A stretch of 64,000 bases of DNA from Jatrophihabitans endophyticus (GCF_900129455.1 NZ_FQVU01000005.1:124001-188000); one strand, 5' to 3'. Counted from the stretch's first letter, positions 36,041 through 45,880 are shown. Program-made: numbers and translations. The notes: generated by a model not told the origin, from the letters alone.

Positions 36041-36847
36041 ATGACCGAATCCCCGGCCTGGGTGACACCCGACGTCGACACCAGCCAGCCGAGCATCGCC
36101 CGGCTCTACGACTACCTGCTCGGCGGCACGCACAACCTCGAGAAGGACCGCGCGCTCGGCCGGGAGGCGATCAAGGCCGCGCCGGGGATCATCATGCTGA
36201 TCCGGGAGAGCCGCAAGTTCCTGCAGCGGGCGGTGCGCTACGCGCTCGACCAGGGCGTGGACCAGTTCCTCGACCTCGGCTCCGGCATCCCGACCCGGGG
36301 CAGCGTGCACGAGACCGCGCAGTCGCTCGACCCCCAGGCGAAGGTCGTCTACGTCGACCGCGACCCCACCGCTGTGGCGCACGGCCAGTACCTGCTCTCG
36401 GCCAACCCGCGCGCGACGAGCGTGCGCGGCGACCTGCTGGACCCCGACGCGACGCTCGCGCAACCGGGCGTCGGTGCGCTGCTCGACCTGGACCGACCGG
36501 TGGCGATGCTGCTGCTGTCGGTGCTGCACTTCTTCGGCGACGACGACGTGCTGCCGGCCCTCGCCGAGTACCGACGGCGGCTCGCACCCGGGAGTCTGCT
36601 CGTCGTGGCGACCGCGACCAGCGAGGAGCAGGACGGCTCGGCGACCCGCGTCCAGGACGTGTACTCGCACGAGTTCGCGACCTTCGAGCTGCGCAGTCGT
36701 GACCGGGTCGCGGCCCTGTTCGGCGACTACGAGCTCGCCGAGCCCGGCATCGTGTTCCCGACCCAGTGGCGCCCGGCCAAGCCGAGCGACGTCGGGGCCG
36801 ACCCCACGCGGTACAGCTACCTCGTCGGCGTCGGATGCAAGCACTGA
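36041..36847 (+). CDS. SAM-dependent methyltransferase (DUF574/Methyltransf_19)
   Basis: 268 aa, AGGAG ribosome site. The family hallmark VDTSQPSIARLYDYLLGGTHNLEKDR opens the protein. FLDLGSGIPTRGSVHE and VVYVDRDPTAVAHGQ are the SAM-binding motifs, and HFFGDDDVLPALAEYRR follows. This family is abundant in actinomycetes and mostly uncharacterised. In this cluster it may add an O- or N-methyl group late in the pathway. Confidence 0.88.
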   Translation: MTESPAWVTPDVDTSQPSIARLYDYLLGGTHNLEKDRALGREAIKAAPGIIMLIRESRKFLQRAVRYALDQGVDQFLDLGSGIPTRGSVHETAQSLDPQAKVVYVDRDPTAVAHGQYLLSANPRATSVRGDLLDPDATLAQPGVGALLDLDRPVAMLLLSVLHFFGDDDVLPALAEYRRRLAPGSLLVVATATSEEQDGSATRVQDVYSHEFATFELRSRDRVAALFGDYELAEPGIVFPTQWRPAKPSDVGADPTRYSYLVGVGCKH

Positions 36848-36878
36848 GCGGGGACAGGCCGGACCCCGCCCGACGACG

Positions 36879-38168
36879 ATGACGACCCTGCTGCTCGACC
36901 TCGCGGTGCTCGCCGCGGTGGCGGCCGCGGCCGGGTGGCTGATGCGCCGGTTGCGGCAACCCGCCGTGGTCGGCGAGATCGCCGCCGGCGTGCTGCTCGG
37001 CCCCACCCTCGTGCCGGCCCACGTGTCGGCGACGCTGCTGCCGGCCGGCCCCCGTAGCGCCGTGCTCGCGCTGGCCGACGTCGGGCTGGCGCTGTTCATG
37101 TTCCTCGTCGGGGCCCGTCTCGAGACGGGACGGGAACGGCGGCTGGGACGACGCACCGCGACGATCAGCGTCGCGGCGATGCTGCTGCCGCTGGGCCTGG
37201 GCGTCGGGCTCGGGCTCGCCCGCGTGTCGACGGTCGCCGCCGACGACCGCGCGGCCTTCGTCGTGTTCATGGGCGTCGCGCTGTCGGTGACCGCGTTCCC
37301 CGTGCTCGCCCGCATCCTGCGCGAACGCGGCTTGGACCGCACCGTCATCGGCGCCGAGGCGTTGACCGTGGCCGCGACGTGCGACGTCGCCGGGTGGGCG
37401 CTGCTCGCGCTCGCCGCCACGCTCGCGTCGACCGCGTCCTGGCACATCGCGCTGCTGCCGGTCTACGTCGCGGCGATGATCCTGGTCGTGCCGCGCGTGC
37501 TGCGTGTCGTGCTCGACGGCCGCGGCCCGAAGGACCGCACGACCCAGCTGACGATCGTCCTCGTCGGCCTGCTCGCCTCGGCCGCGGCGACGGACGCCAT
37601 GGGGCTGCACCTGATCTTCGGTGCGTTCGTCTTCGGCGTCGCGCTGCCCCGCGACAGCGAGATCCGAGGGTGGCTGATCGCCGCCGTCGAGCCGGTGACG
37701 GTTGCCGTGCTCATGCCGATCTACTTCGTGGTGACGGGGTTGGCGGTGGACCTGTCCGGATTCGGGCTCACGGCCGTCGGCCTGTTGCTCGTGGTGCTCC
37801 TGCTCGCCTTCGGCGGCAAGCTGCTCGGCGGTTACGTCGGTGCCCGCGCCGGCGGGCTGGGCCCACTCGACGCGGTCACCATGGCCACGCTGCTCAACAC
37901 CCGTGGCCTCACCGAGCTCGTCGTCCTCGCCGCCGGCCGGGAGCTCGGCCTGCTCGACCCCGTCACCTACGCCGTGCTCGTGCTGATGGCGCTGGCGACG
38001 ACGGCGGCCGCCGGTCCGCTGCTCACCCTGGTCGCGCGGCGCGGTGGGCGTGCCCTGCAGCCGGTGACCGGCGACCACGACGGCGTCCCGCCCGACGTCG
38101 GCAACGGCGTCACCGCACCACCACCCGTCCGCCGCGCCACCCGGACCCCGCAGGAGAGTGAGAGATGA
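36879..38168 (+). CDS. CPA2-family cation/proton antiporter
   Basis: 429 aa, about 12-13 hydrophobic segments. RQPAVVGEIAAGVLLGPTLVP and LFMFLVGARLE are typical of Kef/NapA-type antiporters, and TCDVAGWALLAL holds the transport Asp. The C-terminal 40 residues are polar and lack a TrkA-N domain. Its stop overlaps the next start by 4 bp, so it is embedded in the biosynthetic operon. It may serve ion homeostasis or self-protection against the product. Confidence 0.85.
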   Translation: MTTLLLDLAVLAAVAAAAGWLMRRLRQPAVVGEIAAGVLLGPTLVPAHVSATLLPAGPRSAVLALADVGLALFMFLVGARLETGRERRLGRRTATISVAAMLLPLGLGVGLGLARVSTVAADDRAAFVVFMGVALSVTAFPVLARILRERGLDRTVIGAEALTVAATCDVAGWALLALAATLASTASWHIALLPVYVAAMILVVPRVLRVVLDGRGPKDRTTQLTIVLVGLLASAAATDAMGLHLIFGAFVFGVALPRDSEIRGWLIAAVEPVTVAVLMPIYFVVTGLAVDLSGFGLTAVGLLLVVLLLAFGGKLLGGYVGARAGGLGPLDAVTMATLLNTRGLTELVVLAAGRELGLLDPVTYAVLVLMALATTAAAGPLLTLVARRGGRALQPVTGDHDGVPPDVGNGVTAPPPVRRATRTPQESER

Positions 38169-39160
38169 CCACCGACACGACCGACGTCGCGCGCATCGCC
38201 CTGGGCTTCGTTCCCGACATCACCGACGCCGAGCCGGGGCGCCCGGCCACGCTGGCCACCTCGGCCGACCTCTACCTGCGGTGGGAGCGGCAGCAGTGGC
38301 AGGTCGGTCAGGTGCGCCCCGCGCGCGACCTGCCGGTGTGGTCGGCGCTGCGGCCGTTCTTCAAGGCCGAGCTGCTCGCCGCCCTCGCCGAACTGGAGGT
38401 CGGCGAGGTCACCGTCACCCACACGCTCGGCAGCCTGGTCGAGCGGCCGCCCACCGACGACGACCAGATCTACCTGTGCACCCAGCTCGCCGACGAGGCC
38501 CGGCACGTCAGGTTCTTCCAGACCTACCTCGACGACGTGTGCGGTGCCGACGCCGGGCGCAGCCGGGTCGAGCTCGACGTCGCCCCGGACTACGAGAAGG
38601 TCTTCGCGCCGATGCTCACCGCGGCCACCGGCCGGGTGCGCGAGGCCGACAGCGATGTCGCGGACTGGTACCGCGCGCTCGTCCAGTACCACCTCGTCAC
38701 CGAGGGCATGCTCGCCGCCACGGCGCTGCGCACCACGCGCTACCTCGCCCGCCGGCTGCAGCTGACCGCGCTCGACGAGGGGTTGACCAACGTGACGCGC
38801 GACGAGTCGCGCCACGTGGCGTTCGGGCTGCGGGCGGCGCAGGACGGCGTCGCCGCGGGGTACGGCGAGGTCATCCGCGACGCGCACCTGCACGCGCTCG
38901 ACGCCGCCGCCCAGGTACTCGTCCGGCCGTCCCGGCGCAGCACGCTGCCCAGGATCAGGATGGCGGCGCAGAGCCGCCGGCGGCAGTGGCAGGAGCAGCT
39001 CGACATCGCCGAGGACCGCCTGCTCAAGCAGCTGCGGATGATCGGACTGGCCGACGCCCGACCGGCGGCCCAGGCGGCGTGGCGCGCGGCCGTGGACTCG
39101 GCGCTGGACCTCTACGAGCAGCGGTGGGGTGGGCCGCACCCGCTCCGGCACGCGTCGTGA
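38165..39160 (+). CDS. ribonucleotide-reductase-R2-like diiron protein
   Basis: 331 aa. A ferritin-like four-helix core has E78 or E81, E111/H114 (EARHVRF), E180 (VTEGML) and E214/H217 (ESRHVAF), the ligand set of R2 and R2-like ligand-binding oxidases. The R2 radical tyrosine is not obvious, and there is no large subunit nearby. An oxidase or desaturase acting on a small or carrier-bound molecule is more likely than nucleotide reduction. It is the second diiron enzyme of the cluster and is unrelated to the AurF-like one. Confidence 0.78.
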   Translation: MTTDTTDVARIALGFVPDITDAEPGRPATLATSADLYLRWERQQWQVGQVRPARDLPVWSALRPFFKAELLAALAELEVGEVTVTHTLGSLVERPPTDDDQIYLCTQLADEARHVRFFQTYLDDVCGADAGRSRVELDVAPDYEKVFAPMLTAATGRVREADSDVADWYRALVQYHLVTEGMLAATALRTTRYLARRLQLTALDEGLTNVTRDESRHVAFGLRAAQDGVAAGYGEVIRDAHLHALDAAAQVLVRPSRRSTLPRIRMAAQSRRRQWQEQLDIAEDRLLKQLRMIGLADARPAAQAAWRAAVDSALDLYEQRWGGPHPLRHAS

Positions 39161-39176
39161 GGCGAGGGCGGACACG

Positions 39177-40817
39177 ATGACCGGTGCCGGCACGCTCGTC
39201 GCCGACTACGTCGTCGTGGGCGCCGGGTCCGCCGGCTGCGTCCTCGCGTCGCGGCTGAGTGCGGTTCCGGACACGAGCGTCGTCCTCGTCGAGGCGGGGG
39301 ACGCCGACCGTCGTGCCGAGCTGAGCGTGCCGGCGGCCTACCCCCGGCTGTTCGGCACGTCGGCCGACTGGGGGTTCGAGACCGTCGCGCAACCGGGTCT
39401 GGGCGGCCGGCGCGTGGCCTGGCCGCGCGGCCGGGTGCTCGGGGGGAGCTCGGCCCTGAACGCGCAGATCTGGACGCGGGGACATCCGGCCGACTTCGAC
39501 GCGTGGGCCGCGGCCGGCTGCAGTGGATGGGCGTGGGCCGACGTCCTGCCCTACTTTTGCCGGGCCGAGCAGCTGACCGGTGCAGTGGCGACGGCGCCGG
39601 CCGAGCGGCCGTCACCCCGCGTAGACCGTCCCGGCGCGCTCGGCCGGCACGGCTCGGTGCGCCTCACCGGCCTGCGCGACCCCAGCCCCGCCACCGCGGC
39701 GTTCCTCGCCGCGTGCGCGCAGGCGGGCCTGCCCCGGCTCGCCGCCGAGGGGGACGGACGGGACGAGGGGTACGCGCCGGTCCTCGTGACGCAGCACCAC
39801 GGCCGCCGGTGGAGCGCGGTCGACGCCTACCTGCGTCCGGCTGCCGGACGCGACTCGTTGACGGTGCTGACCGGGGCGCGGCTGCGCGCGATCACCTTCG
39901 ACGCCGCCGCCGCCACCGGCGTCGAGGTCGTGACCGCGGCCGGGGTCGTGCACGTCGCGGCCCGGCGGGAGGTGCTCCTGGCGGCGGGCGCGATCGGCAG
40001 CCCCTGGGCCCTGCTCGACGCCGGCATCGGCGACGCCGCGGCGCTGCGGGCCGCCGGCCGGCCGGTGCGGGTGCACCGCCCGGAGGTCGGCCGCAACCTC
40101 GCCGACCACCTCTACGTCCCGGTCTCGGCCACCTCACCGCACGCGCTGTCGCCCGGGGTCGGCGACCAGCGGGCGGGCGCCGCCGAGTACCTCGCCCGCC
40201 GGCGCGGGCCGCTCACCTCGAACCTGGCCGAGGCGCTCGCGTTCGTCCGCACCGACCCCGCCCTGGTCGCACCGGACATCGAGCTGCTCTGGCTCGTCGT
40301 GCCCCGGTTGGACCAGCCGTCGCGCCACGGCGTGACCGTGGCGAGCGTGCTGCTGCAACCGGCCAGTCGCGGTCGGGTCGCGCTCGACCCGGCCGCTCCC
40401 GACGCCGCGCCGGTGATCGACGCCGGCTACCTCACCGATCCGGACGGCGCGGACCTGACGACGCTGCTGCGCGGGGTCGCCCGGGCCCGGCAGGTGCTGA
40501 CACGCCCCGCGCTCGCGGCGTGGTGCGACCCCGACCTGGCCGGCGGCGACGTCGCCCTGTGCCGTGGGTCGGCACAGACCCTGTACCACCCGGTCGGCAC
40601 GTGCCGCATGGGCGCCGACGCCGACGCGGTGCTCGACCCGCAGCTGCGGGTGCGCGGGGTCGAGCGGCTCCGCGTCGTCGACGCCAGTGCGATGCCGACG
40701 ATCACGCGGGCGCACACGCAGGCACCGACGGTGATGCTCGCCGAGCGGGCCGCCGACCTCGTCGTCGCCGACTCGCCCGCGCGCCGCGAGCGGGCGCCCG
40801 CCGGCGTCCCCGGTTGA
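39177..40817 (+). CDS. GMC-family FAD oxidoreductase
   Basis: 546 aa. [15 protein letters not shown] and LVEAGD form the FAD-binding fold, and [21 protein letters not shown] is the first GMC signature. The active-site region has [10 protein letters not shown] and RAHTQAP, the two His positions of choline-dehydrogenase-like enzymes. It oxidises a primary or secondary alcohol. Followed by an aminotransferase gene, the pair could convert an alcohol to an aldehyde or ketone and then to an amine (inference). The in-frame ATG at 39129 overlaps the previous gene and is not preferred. Confidence 0.87.
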   Translation: MTGAGTLVADYVVVGAGSAGCVLASRLSAVPDTSVVLVEAGDADRRAELSVPAAYPRLFGTSADWGFETVAQPGLGGRRVAWPRGRVLGGSSALNAQIWTRGHPADFDAWAAAGCSGWAWADVLPYFCRAEQLTGAVATAPAERPSPRVDRPGALGRHGSVRLTGLRDPSPATAAFLAACAQAGLPRLAAEGDGRDEGYAPVLVTQHHGRRWSAVDAYLRPAAGRDSLTVLTGARLRAITFDAAAATGVEVVTAAGVVHVAARREVLLAAGAIGSPWALLDAGIGDAAALRAAGRPVRVHRPEVGRNLADHLYVPVSATSPHALSPGVGDQRAGAAEYLARRRGPLTSNLAEALAFVRTDPALVAPDIELLWLVVPRLDQPSRHGVTVASVLLQPASRGRVALDPAAPDAAPVIDAGYLTDPDGADLTTLLRGVARARQVLTRPALAAWCDPDLAGGDVALCRGSAQTLYHPVGTCRMGADADAVLDPQLRVRGVERLRVVDASAMPTITRAHTQAPTVMLAERAADLVVADSPARRERAPAGVPG

Positions 40818-40889
40818 CCGACCACGACCGACGCCGCGCTCACCGACCGACACCGCGCTCACCGACTGCCGCAGCCCACGGAGCCACCG

Positions 40890-42182
40890 ATGACAGCAAC
40901 GACAGCACCCACGGACCCCGCCGCGGAACGGGCCGACGTGCTCGCGGACTACCGGCGCCACGTCGGCGCCGGTGCCGCCGCACTCGCCGAGGCCCTGGCG
41001 CTGCCCGTCGAGGCGCGCAGCGAGGGCGCCTACCTCTGGGACACGGCCGGCCGGCGCTACCTGCAGTGCGGCGGGTATGGCGTGTTCATCCTCGGCCACC
41101 GTCCCGCGCCGGTCGTCGCGGCGCTGCACCGCCAGCTCGACCGGCATCCGATGAGCGGCCGGCTGCTGCTCTCGGCCGAACTGGCCGAGGCCGCCGCTGC
41201 GCTCGTCGCGGTGACACCGGACGGCCTCGAACGGGTCTACTTCGGCTGCACCGGCGCCGAGGCGGTCGAGACGGCGCTCAAGCTGGCCCGCGCCAACGGC
41301 CGCCGGCGCATCGTGGCGATGACCGGTGGGTTCCACGGCAAGACGCTCGGGGCGCTGAGCGTCACCGACCGGATGTCGTTCCGCGTGCCGTTCAAACCGC
41401 TGCTGCCCGACGTCGAACGGGTGCCGTACGGCGACGTCGACGCGCTGCGTGCCACGCTGCGCGACGGGCCGCCCGCGTGCGTGATCGTCGAGCCGGTGCA
41501 GGGCGAGGGTGGGGTCCGCATACCCCCGGACGGGTACCTCGCCGCCACGCGCGACGTGACCGCCGAGCACGGCGCCCTGCTCGTGGTCGACGAGATCCAG
41601 ACCGGGCTCGGCCGGCTCGGCCGGTGGTGGGGCTGGCCCGACGACGCCGGCACGCCGGACCTGCTGCTCGTCGGCAAGGCGCTGGGCGGTGGCTGCGTGC
41701 CCGTCAGCGCGGTGCTGAGCACCGCGGAGGTGTTCCGGCCGCTCGATCGCAATCCCCGGCTGCACACCTCGACGTTCTCGGGCTACCCCCTCGGCATGGC
41801 CGCGGTCACCGCCACGCTGCGCCACCTGCAGGCCGCCGCGATCCCCGATCGCGCGGCGTCGCTCGGCCGGGCCCTGCTCGCCGGGGTGCGGGAGGCCGCG
41901 ATGCGCGCGGCCGAGGGGGTGGTGCGCGACGTCCGCGGCCGCGGGCTGCTCGTCGGCGTCGAGCTCGCGCGTCCCGAGCAGGCGGCCGCGTTCACCGCCG
42001 CCCTCGTCGGCAACGGGGTGCTGCCCACGTCCTCGCTCGGCGCCGACACCGTCGTCCGGCTCTGCCCGCCCGCGGTGCTCGACGACGCCGACCTCGACAC
42101 GCTGATCCGGGCCTGCGCCGCCGCCTTCGCCGCGCTGCGCCCCGGCGACGGTCGCACCGGCCCGGCATCGGGCGATTCCTGA
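40890..42182 (+). CDS. class III PLP aminotransferase
   Basis: 430 aa of the acetylornithine/4-aminobutyrate type. The PLP lysine is K263 in LLVGKALGGG, the pyridine-nitrogen Asp is D234 in LVVDEIQTGLGR, and FGCTGAEAVETALKLA binds the phosphate. It transfers an amino group to or from a terminal carbonyl. Its position after the GMC oxidoreductase supports an amine-forming step in the pathway. Confidence 0.88.
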   Translation: MTATTAPTDPAAERADVLADYRRHVGAGAAALAEALALPVEARSEGAYLWDTAGRRYLQCGGYGVFILGHRPAPVVAALHRQLDRHPMSGRLLLSAELAEAAAALVAVTPDGLERVYFGCTGAEAVETALKLARANGRRRIVAMTGGFHGKTLGALSVTDRMSFRVPFKPLLPDVERVPYGDVDALRATLRDGPPACVIVEPVQGEGGVRIPPDGYLAATRDVTAEHGALLVVDEIQTGLGRLGRWWGWPDDAGTPDLLLVGKALGGGCVPVSAVLSTAEVFRPLDRNPRLHTSTFSGYPLGMAAVTATLRHLQAAAIPDRAASLGRALLAGVREAAMRAAEGVVRDVRGRGLLVGVELARPEQAAAFTAALVGNGVLPTSSLGADTVVRLCPPAVLDDADLDTLIRACAAAFAALRPGDGRTGPASGDS

Positions 42183-42221
42183 CCGACCGACCCATCCACC
42201 CACCGACGTCCCGGAGGAATC

Positions 42222-43928
42222 ATGCACCTGCTCTCGTGGCTCGACGAACCGGCGGACGACCGCGGGGTGCACCTGTACGACCCCGACACCGGGTGGCGGC
42301 TGCGCAGCTACGCCGAGCTCGCCGCCGAGGTGCATCGGGTGGCGGCCCGGCTGCGGGCGACCGGCGCGCGTCCCGGGGACGTGGTCTCGCTGGTGCTGTC
42401 CGCGCCGTGGTCGTTCGTCACCGCGTTCTGGGGCACCGTCGCCGCCGGCATGGTCCCCTCGCCGCTGGCCTCGCCGCTGACCTTCGGCGGCCTCGAGCAC
42501 TACGTGCCCCACCTCGCGGCCGTCTTCGCCACCGGCGAGCCGGCGGTCGTGCTCACCGACGACGCGCTCGCCGACGTCGTCGCCACCGCCGTGGCCGCGT
42601 CGCGGTGCGCCCCGCAGGTGACCCGGCTCGAGTCGGACGGCGCCGGTGTCGGCGACGGCGCCGCCGACACCCGGGTGACGCCCCGCGCGCCCGGCGAGCT
42701 CGCGCTGCTGCAGTTCACCTCGGGATCCACGGGCGCGCCCAAGGGCGTGCGCATCAGCCGGGCCGCGCTCGAGGCGAACGTCGCCGCGATCCGTGGATGG
42801 CTGGGCTGGCGCGACGAGGACGTGTTCGCCAGCTGGCTGCCGCTCTACCACGACATGGGGCTCATCGGCGGCATGGTCACGCCGATCGCGTCCGGTACCG
42901 AGCTGTGGCTGCTCACGCCGGACCAGTTCGTCCGCTCGCCGCTGGTCTGGCTCGAGTGCTTCGGCCGGCACGGGGCGACGCTGACGACGTCGCCGAGCTT
43001 CGGCTACGGCTATACGGCCCGGCGGGTGCGGCCCGACGACCTCGCGGGCCTGGACTTCTCCCGATGGCGCGTCGCCATCCTCGGCGCCGAGCGGATCGAC
43101 CCGGCCGCCGTGGCCGCGTTCCACCGACTCGTCGGCCCGCACGGGTTCGATCCGGACGCGCTGGTCGGGGCCTACGGGTTGGCCGAGGTCACGCTCGCCG
43201 CGTCGGGCACGCCGCCGCGGTCCGGCGTACGGCTCGTCCGCACCGCGACGACCGCGTTGGCGGTGGGGGAGCCGGTGACGATCGGCGACGTCGGGCGCCT
43301 CGGCGTCGACGACGTGCACGGCGCGGGGTGGATGACCAGCTGCGGTGTGGCGCTCGACGGGCTCGCCGCCCGCATCGTCGACGACGACGGCGCCGAGCTC
43401 CCCGAGGGCGTCTTCGGCGAGATCGAGCTGACCGGCGACTCGCTGGCCGACGGTTACCTGGTGAACGGTGACGACGGACCGCGCGCGGTGTCGTTCGGCG
43501 CGAGCGGGCTGCGCACCGGCGACTCCGGCTTCGTCGACGACGGCGAGCTGTTCGTGGTGGGGCGGCTGGGCGAGTCCATGAAGGTGCGGGGGGCGAGCAT
43601 CCACGCCGAGGACGTCGAGCTCGAACTGGCCGAGCTGGACGGGGTGCCGCGCGTCCGGTCGGGGGTGGCGTTCGGCTTCCTCGACGGCGCGCACGTGGCC
43701 GCGGTCTTCGTCGAGGGCGACGAGATCGACCCCCGGTGGGTCGAGGCGGCCACGGCCCGGGTCCGGGTGCTGACGGCGCGGACGGCCGAGCCCGTGGTGC
43801 TGCGCGGCGCACGCGGGGCGATCGCGCGCACGTCGAGCGGCAAGCCGCGACGCCGCACGATGTGGAGCGAGTTCGTCACCGCCGACCCCAAGTGGACGGC
43901 GGCCCACGGGCGGGTGCCGCAGGCCTGA
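42222..43928 (+). CDS. AMP-forming acyl ligase, fatty-acyl-AMP-ligase-like
   Basis: 568 aa ANL enzyme. The P-loop LLQFTSGSTGAPKGV is at about 162-176, and WLPLYHDMGLIGGMVTPIASG is characteristic of FAAL-type ligases that load carrier proteins instead of CoA. GYGLAEVT-like AYGLAEVTLAASG and the C-terminal ARTSSGKPRR lysine complete the set. It probably activates a carboxylic acid for carrier 1. It follows GGAGG 9 nt upstream and is the last plus-strand gene before the regulator block. Confidence 0.85.
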   Translation: MHLLSWLDEPADDRGVHLYDPDTGWRLRSYAELAAEVHRVAARLRATGARPGDVVSLVLSAPWSFVTAFWGTVAAGMVPSPLASPLTFGGLEHYVPHLAAVFATGEPAVVLTDDALADVVATAVAASRCAPQVTRLESDGAGVGDGAADTRVTPRAPGELALLQFTSGSTGAPKGVRISRAALEANVAAIRGWLGWRDEDVFASWLPLYHDMGLIGGMVTPIASGTELWLLTPDQFVRSPLVWLECFGRHGATLTTSPSFGYGYTARRVRPDDLAGLDFSRWRVAILGAERIDPAAVAAFHRLVGPHGFDPDALVGAYGLAEVTLAASGTPPRSGVRLVRTATTALAVGEPVTIGDVGRLGVDDVHGAGWMTSCGVALDGLAARIVDDDGAELPEGVFGEIELTGDSLADGYLVNGDDGPRAVSFGASGLRTGDSGFVDDGELFVVGRLGESMKVRGASIHAEDVELELAELDGVPRVRSGVAFGFLDGAHVAAVFVEGDEIDPRWVEAATARVRVLTARTAEPVVLRGARGAIARTSSGKPRRRTMWSEFVTADPKWTAAHGRVPQA

Positions 43929-43973
43929 CCCGGGCATCCGGCCCCGTGTCGGGCACCGGCAGCGCCGGTCGCG

Positions 43974-44684
43974 TCACGCCGCCAGTCGGCGGGCGAGTCG
44001 TTTGATCGTCTCGGCGCCGAGCACCGCGTGTCCCCGCATCGACGAGTGCAGCATGTCCGAGCTGAACATGTCGCGGTCGCGGCAGGTCGGGTGCGGCCAC
44101 ATGTCCACGAGCAGCGCGCCGCGCCGATCGGCGACGGAGCGGACGGCGGCGTTCAGCGTCGCGAACTGTGCCTCGAGCCCCGCGAGCTCCGGGATGGCCT
44201 TGGTGATGTTCATCAGGCAGTAGGTCACGACCTCGGCACCGGAGTCCCGCAGCGGTGCGACGATGCCGTCGATCTCGGCCTCGACGCGATCCGGGTCGTA
44301 GGACCTGCTGAACACGTCGTTGCCGCCGCAGACCAGGGCGACCACGTCGGGGGCGAAGTCCAGGGCGGCGCCGAGCTGCTGCTCGCGCACCTCGGCCGAG
44401 ACGAGGTTGCGCAGGCCGAGGTTGCGGTACGCGAGCTGCGGTTGCTGCCGGGCCAGGGCGTCTCGCGTGCGGTCGGCCCAGGTGAGCGTCCGGTAGCCGG
44501 GGGTGGGTTCGCCCAACCCCTCGGCGAGGCTGTCGCCCAGGACGGCGAAGCGCGTCCACGGTGCACCGTCCAGCAGGCGATCCGCCTCGGCGTCGGACAG
44601 GCAGTACGTGTCGGTGTCCTCGGCGTGCTCGGGCTCCTGGACGTCGGAGAGCTGGAGATCGGTCACGGGTCGTGGCTCCTTCAT
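43974..44684 (-). CDS. SGNH/GDSL hydrolase, copy 2
   Basis: 236 aa, paralogue of the gene at 35296. Both share TYCLSDA/PYCLSDA near the N-terminus, then APW-RF-V-GDSLAEGLGE...PGYR-L-WA. The catalytic Ser is S52, GGNDVF is block III, and DMLHSSMRGHAVL is block V. The ATG overlaps the AraC-type regulator stop by 4 bp. No signal peptide. Retaining both copies in one cluster suggests two distinct esterase or transfer steps. Confidence 0.85.
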   Translation of the reverse strand: MKEPRPVTDLQLSDVQEPEHAEDTDTYCLSDAEADRLLDGAPWTRFAVLGDSLAEGLGEPTPGYRTLTWADRTRDALARQQPQLAYRNLGLRNLVSAEVREQQLGAALDFAPDVVALVCGGNDVFSRSYDPDRVEAEIDGIVAPLRDSGAEVVTYCLMNITKAIPELAGLEAQFATLNAAVRSVADRRGALLVDMWPHPTCRDRDMFSSDMLHSSMRGHAVLGAETIKRLARRLAA

Positions 44685-45880
44685 CGGGTCGGGTGGGAGT
44701 CGGACGACGGCGTCGTGGGGACACCGACGGCGGCGAAGTCCCGCGCGGCGTGCGGGTAACGACGGCGGGCGAGCGGGGAGTGCAGCATCATGTACTCGCG
44801 CGGGCAGCGGCCGTACCAACGCTGGAACGCGTGGTTGAACGACGCCGGGTTGGCGTAGCCGAGCTGCACGGCTGCCTTCGACGGTGGGATGCCGCTGCTG
44901 AGCATGTCGGCGGCGAGGGTGCGGCGGGTGGCGTCGAGGATCGCGCTGAACGACGTCGCCTCCTCGGTCAGCCACCGGCGCAGGGCCCGGTCGCTGGTGT
45001 GCATCGCGGACGCGACCTCCGAGATCGACGCCACCCGCGGGAACGAGCGCAGCACGCGCTGCTGCACCCGCTCGCGCACCGTCGCGGTGCTGCGGCGTGC
45101 GGCCACGAGGTGCTCGCACTGGCGTTGGGCGAGTGCGAGCGCGAGGTCGTTCGCCGTGGGCGTGCGGACGTCGAGCCGGTCGCTGTTCACCACGACCTCG
45201 TCGTACTGCTGCGAGAAGTGGACCGGTGCCTGCAGGATCCGTTCGTGGTGGGTGGCCCCCCGGGGCCGGTCCTGCGTGACGTTGACCGAGTGCAGCCACC
45301 CCGGCCACGGGATGGTGTCGCGCAGCAGCGTCACGATGCCGCCCAGCGAGCGATTGCGGAAGAACGGGCGGATGTCGTCGGGAACGGTCGAGTCGTCGAC
45401 GCGCATGCGGACCCGCCCGTCCGGCTCGTCCCACACGGCGGTGATGTCGCACAGTGCGTAGGACAGGTCGAGGAAGCGACCCCCGAAACGGATCTGTTCG
45501 CGCAGCGTCGGCGCGCACATCAGCCCCCACCCGAACACGCCGTAGGTGGTGACGCGGTACTGCTGGGCGACCCGCAGGCCGAGCATGCCCTCGTCGTCCT
45601 CGGACGAGGTGAGGTTCGCGGCGAGGTTGCGGGCGACCGCGACCTCCTGCGCGCGGTCGATGAAGACGTCGGGATCGAGCAGCGTGTCGGTCGACAACCC
45701 GGAACCGGCGAGGACGCGCTGGGCCGTCAACCCGCTCTGCTGTGCGATGCGCACCATCATGTGGGCGCTGCCGATGCCGATGGCCGACGCGCGCGAGCCC
45801 GGGGCCGGGTGAGGCTCCGGCCGTGCCGGGCGGCCGACCGACGACCTCGGCGTCGTCGACCTCGACGGTGGTGCGGTCAC
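44681..45880 (-). CDS. AraC-family regulator with arabinose-binding-like N-domain
   Basis: 399 aa, GTG start. The N-terminal Arabinose_bd domain starts RIAQQSGLTAQRVLAGSGLS. The C-terminal double HTH (about 290-375) contains ISEVASAMHTSDRALRRWLTEEATSFSAILDATRR and AVQLGYANPASFNHAFQRWYGRCPREY. It is co-transcribed with SGNH copy 2. Upstream, GACTCGTG occurs twice 30 bp apart (45912, 45942), a possible operator. It is likely a pathway activator responding to a small ligand. Confidence 0.88.
   Translation of the reverse strand: MTAPPSRSTTPRSSVGRPARPEPHPAPGSRASAIGIGSAHMMVRIAQQSGLTAQRVLAGSGLSTDTLLDPDVFIDRAQEVAVARNLAANLTSSEDDEGMLGLRVAQQYRVTTYGVFGWGLMCAPTLREQIRFGGRFLDLSYALCDITAVWDEPDGRVRMRVDDSTVPDDIRPFFRNRSLGGIVTLLRDTIPWPGWLHSVNVTQDRPRGATHHERILQAPVHFSQQYDEVVVNSDRLDVRTPTANDLALALAQRQCEHLVAARRSTATVRERVQQRVLRSFPRVASISEVASAMHTSDRALRRWLTEEATSFSAILDATRRTLAADMLSSGIPPSKAAVQLGYANPASFNHAFQRWYGRCPREYMMLHSPLARRRYPHAARDFAAVGVPTTPSSDSHPTR

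Noticed and set aside
38165-39160. Ribonucleotide reductase small subunit nrdB
   Set aside because: No nrdA neighbour, no obvious radical Tyr, and embedded in a biosynthetic operon.
40818-40889. Two near-identical 19-mers (GACGCCGCGCTCACCGAC-like) before the aminotransferase
   Set aside because: Only two copies in a short gap, not palindromic; likely a small local duplication.
39503-43471. 1322-codon open frame through the GMC, aminotransferase and ligase genes
   Set aside because: Off-frame, arginine-rich read-through of three real genes with clear family motifs in the other frame.
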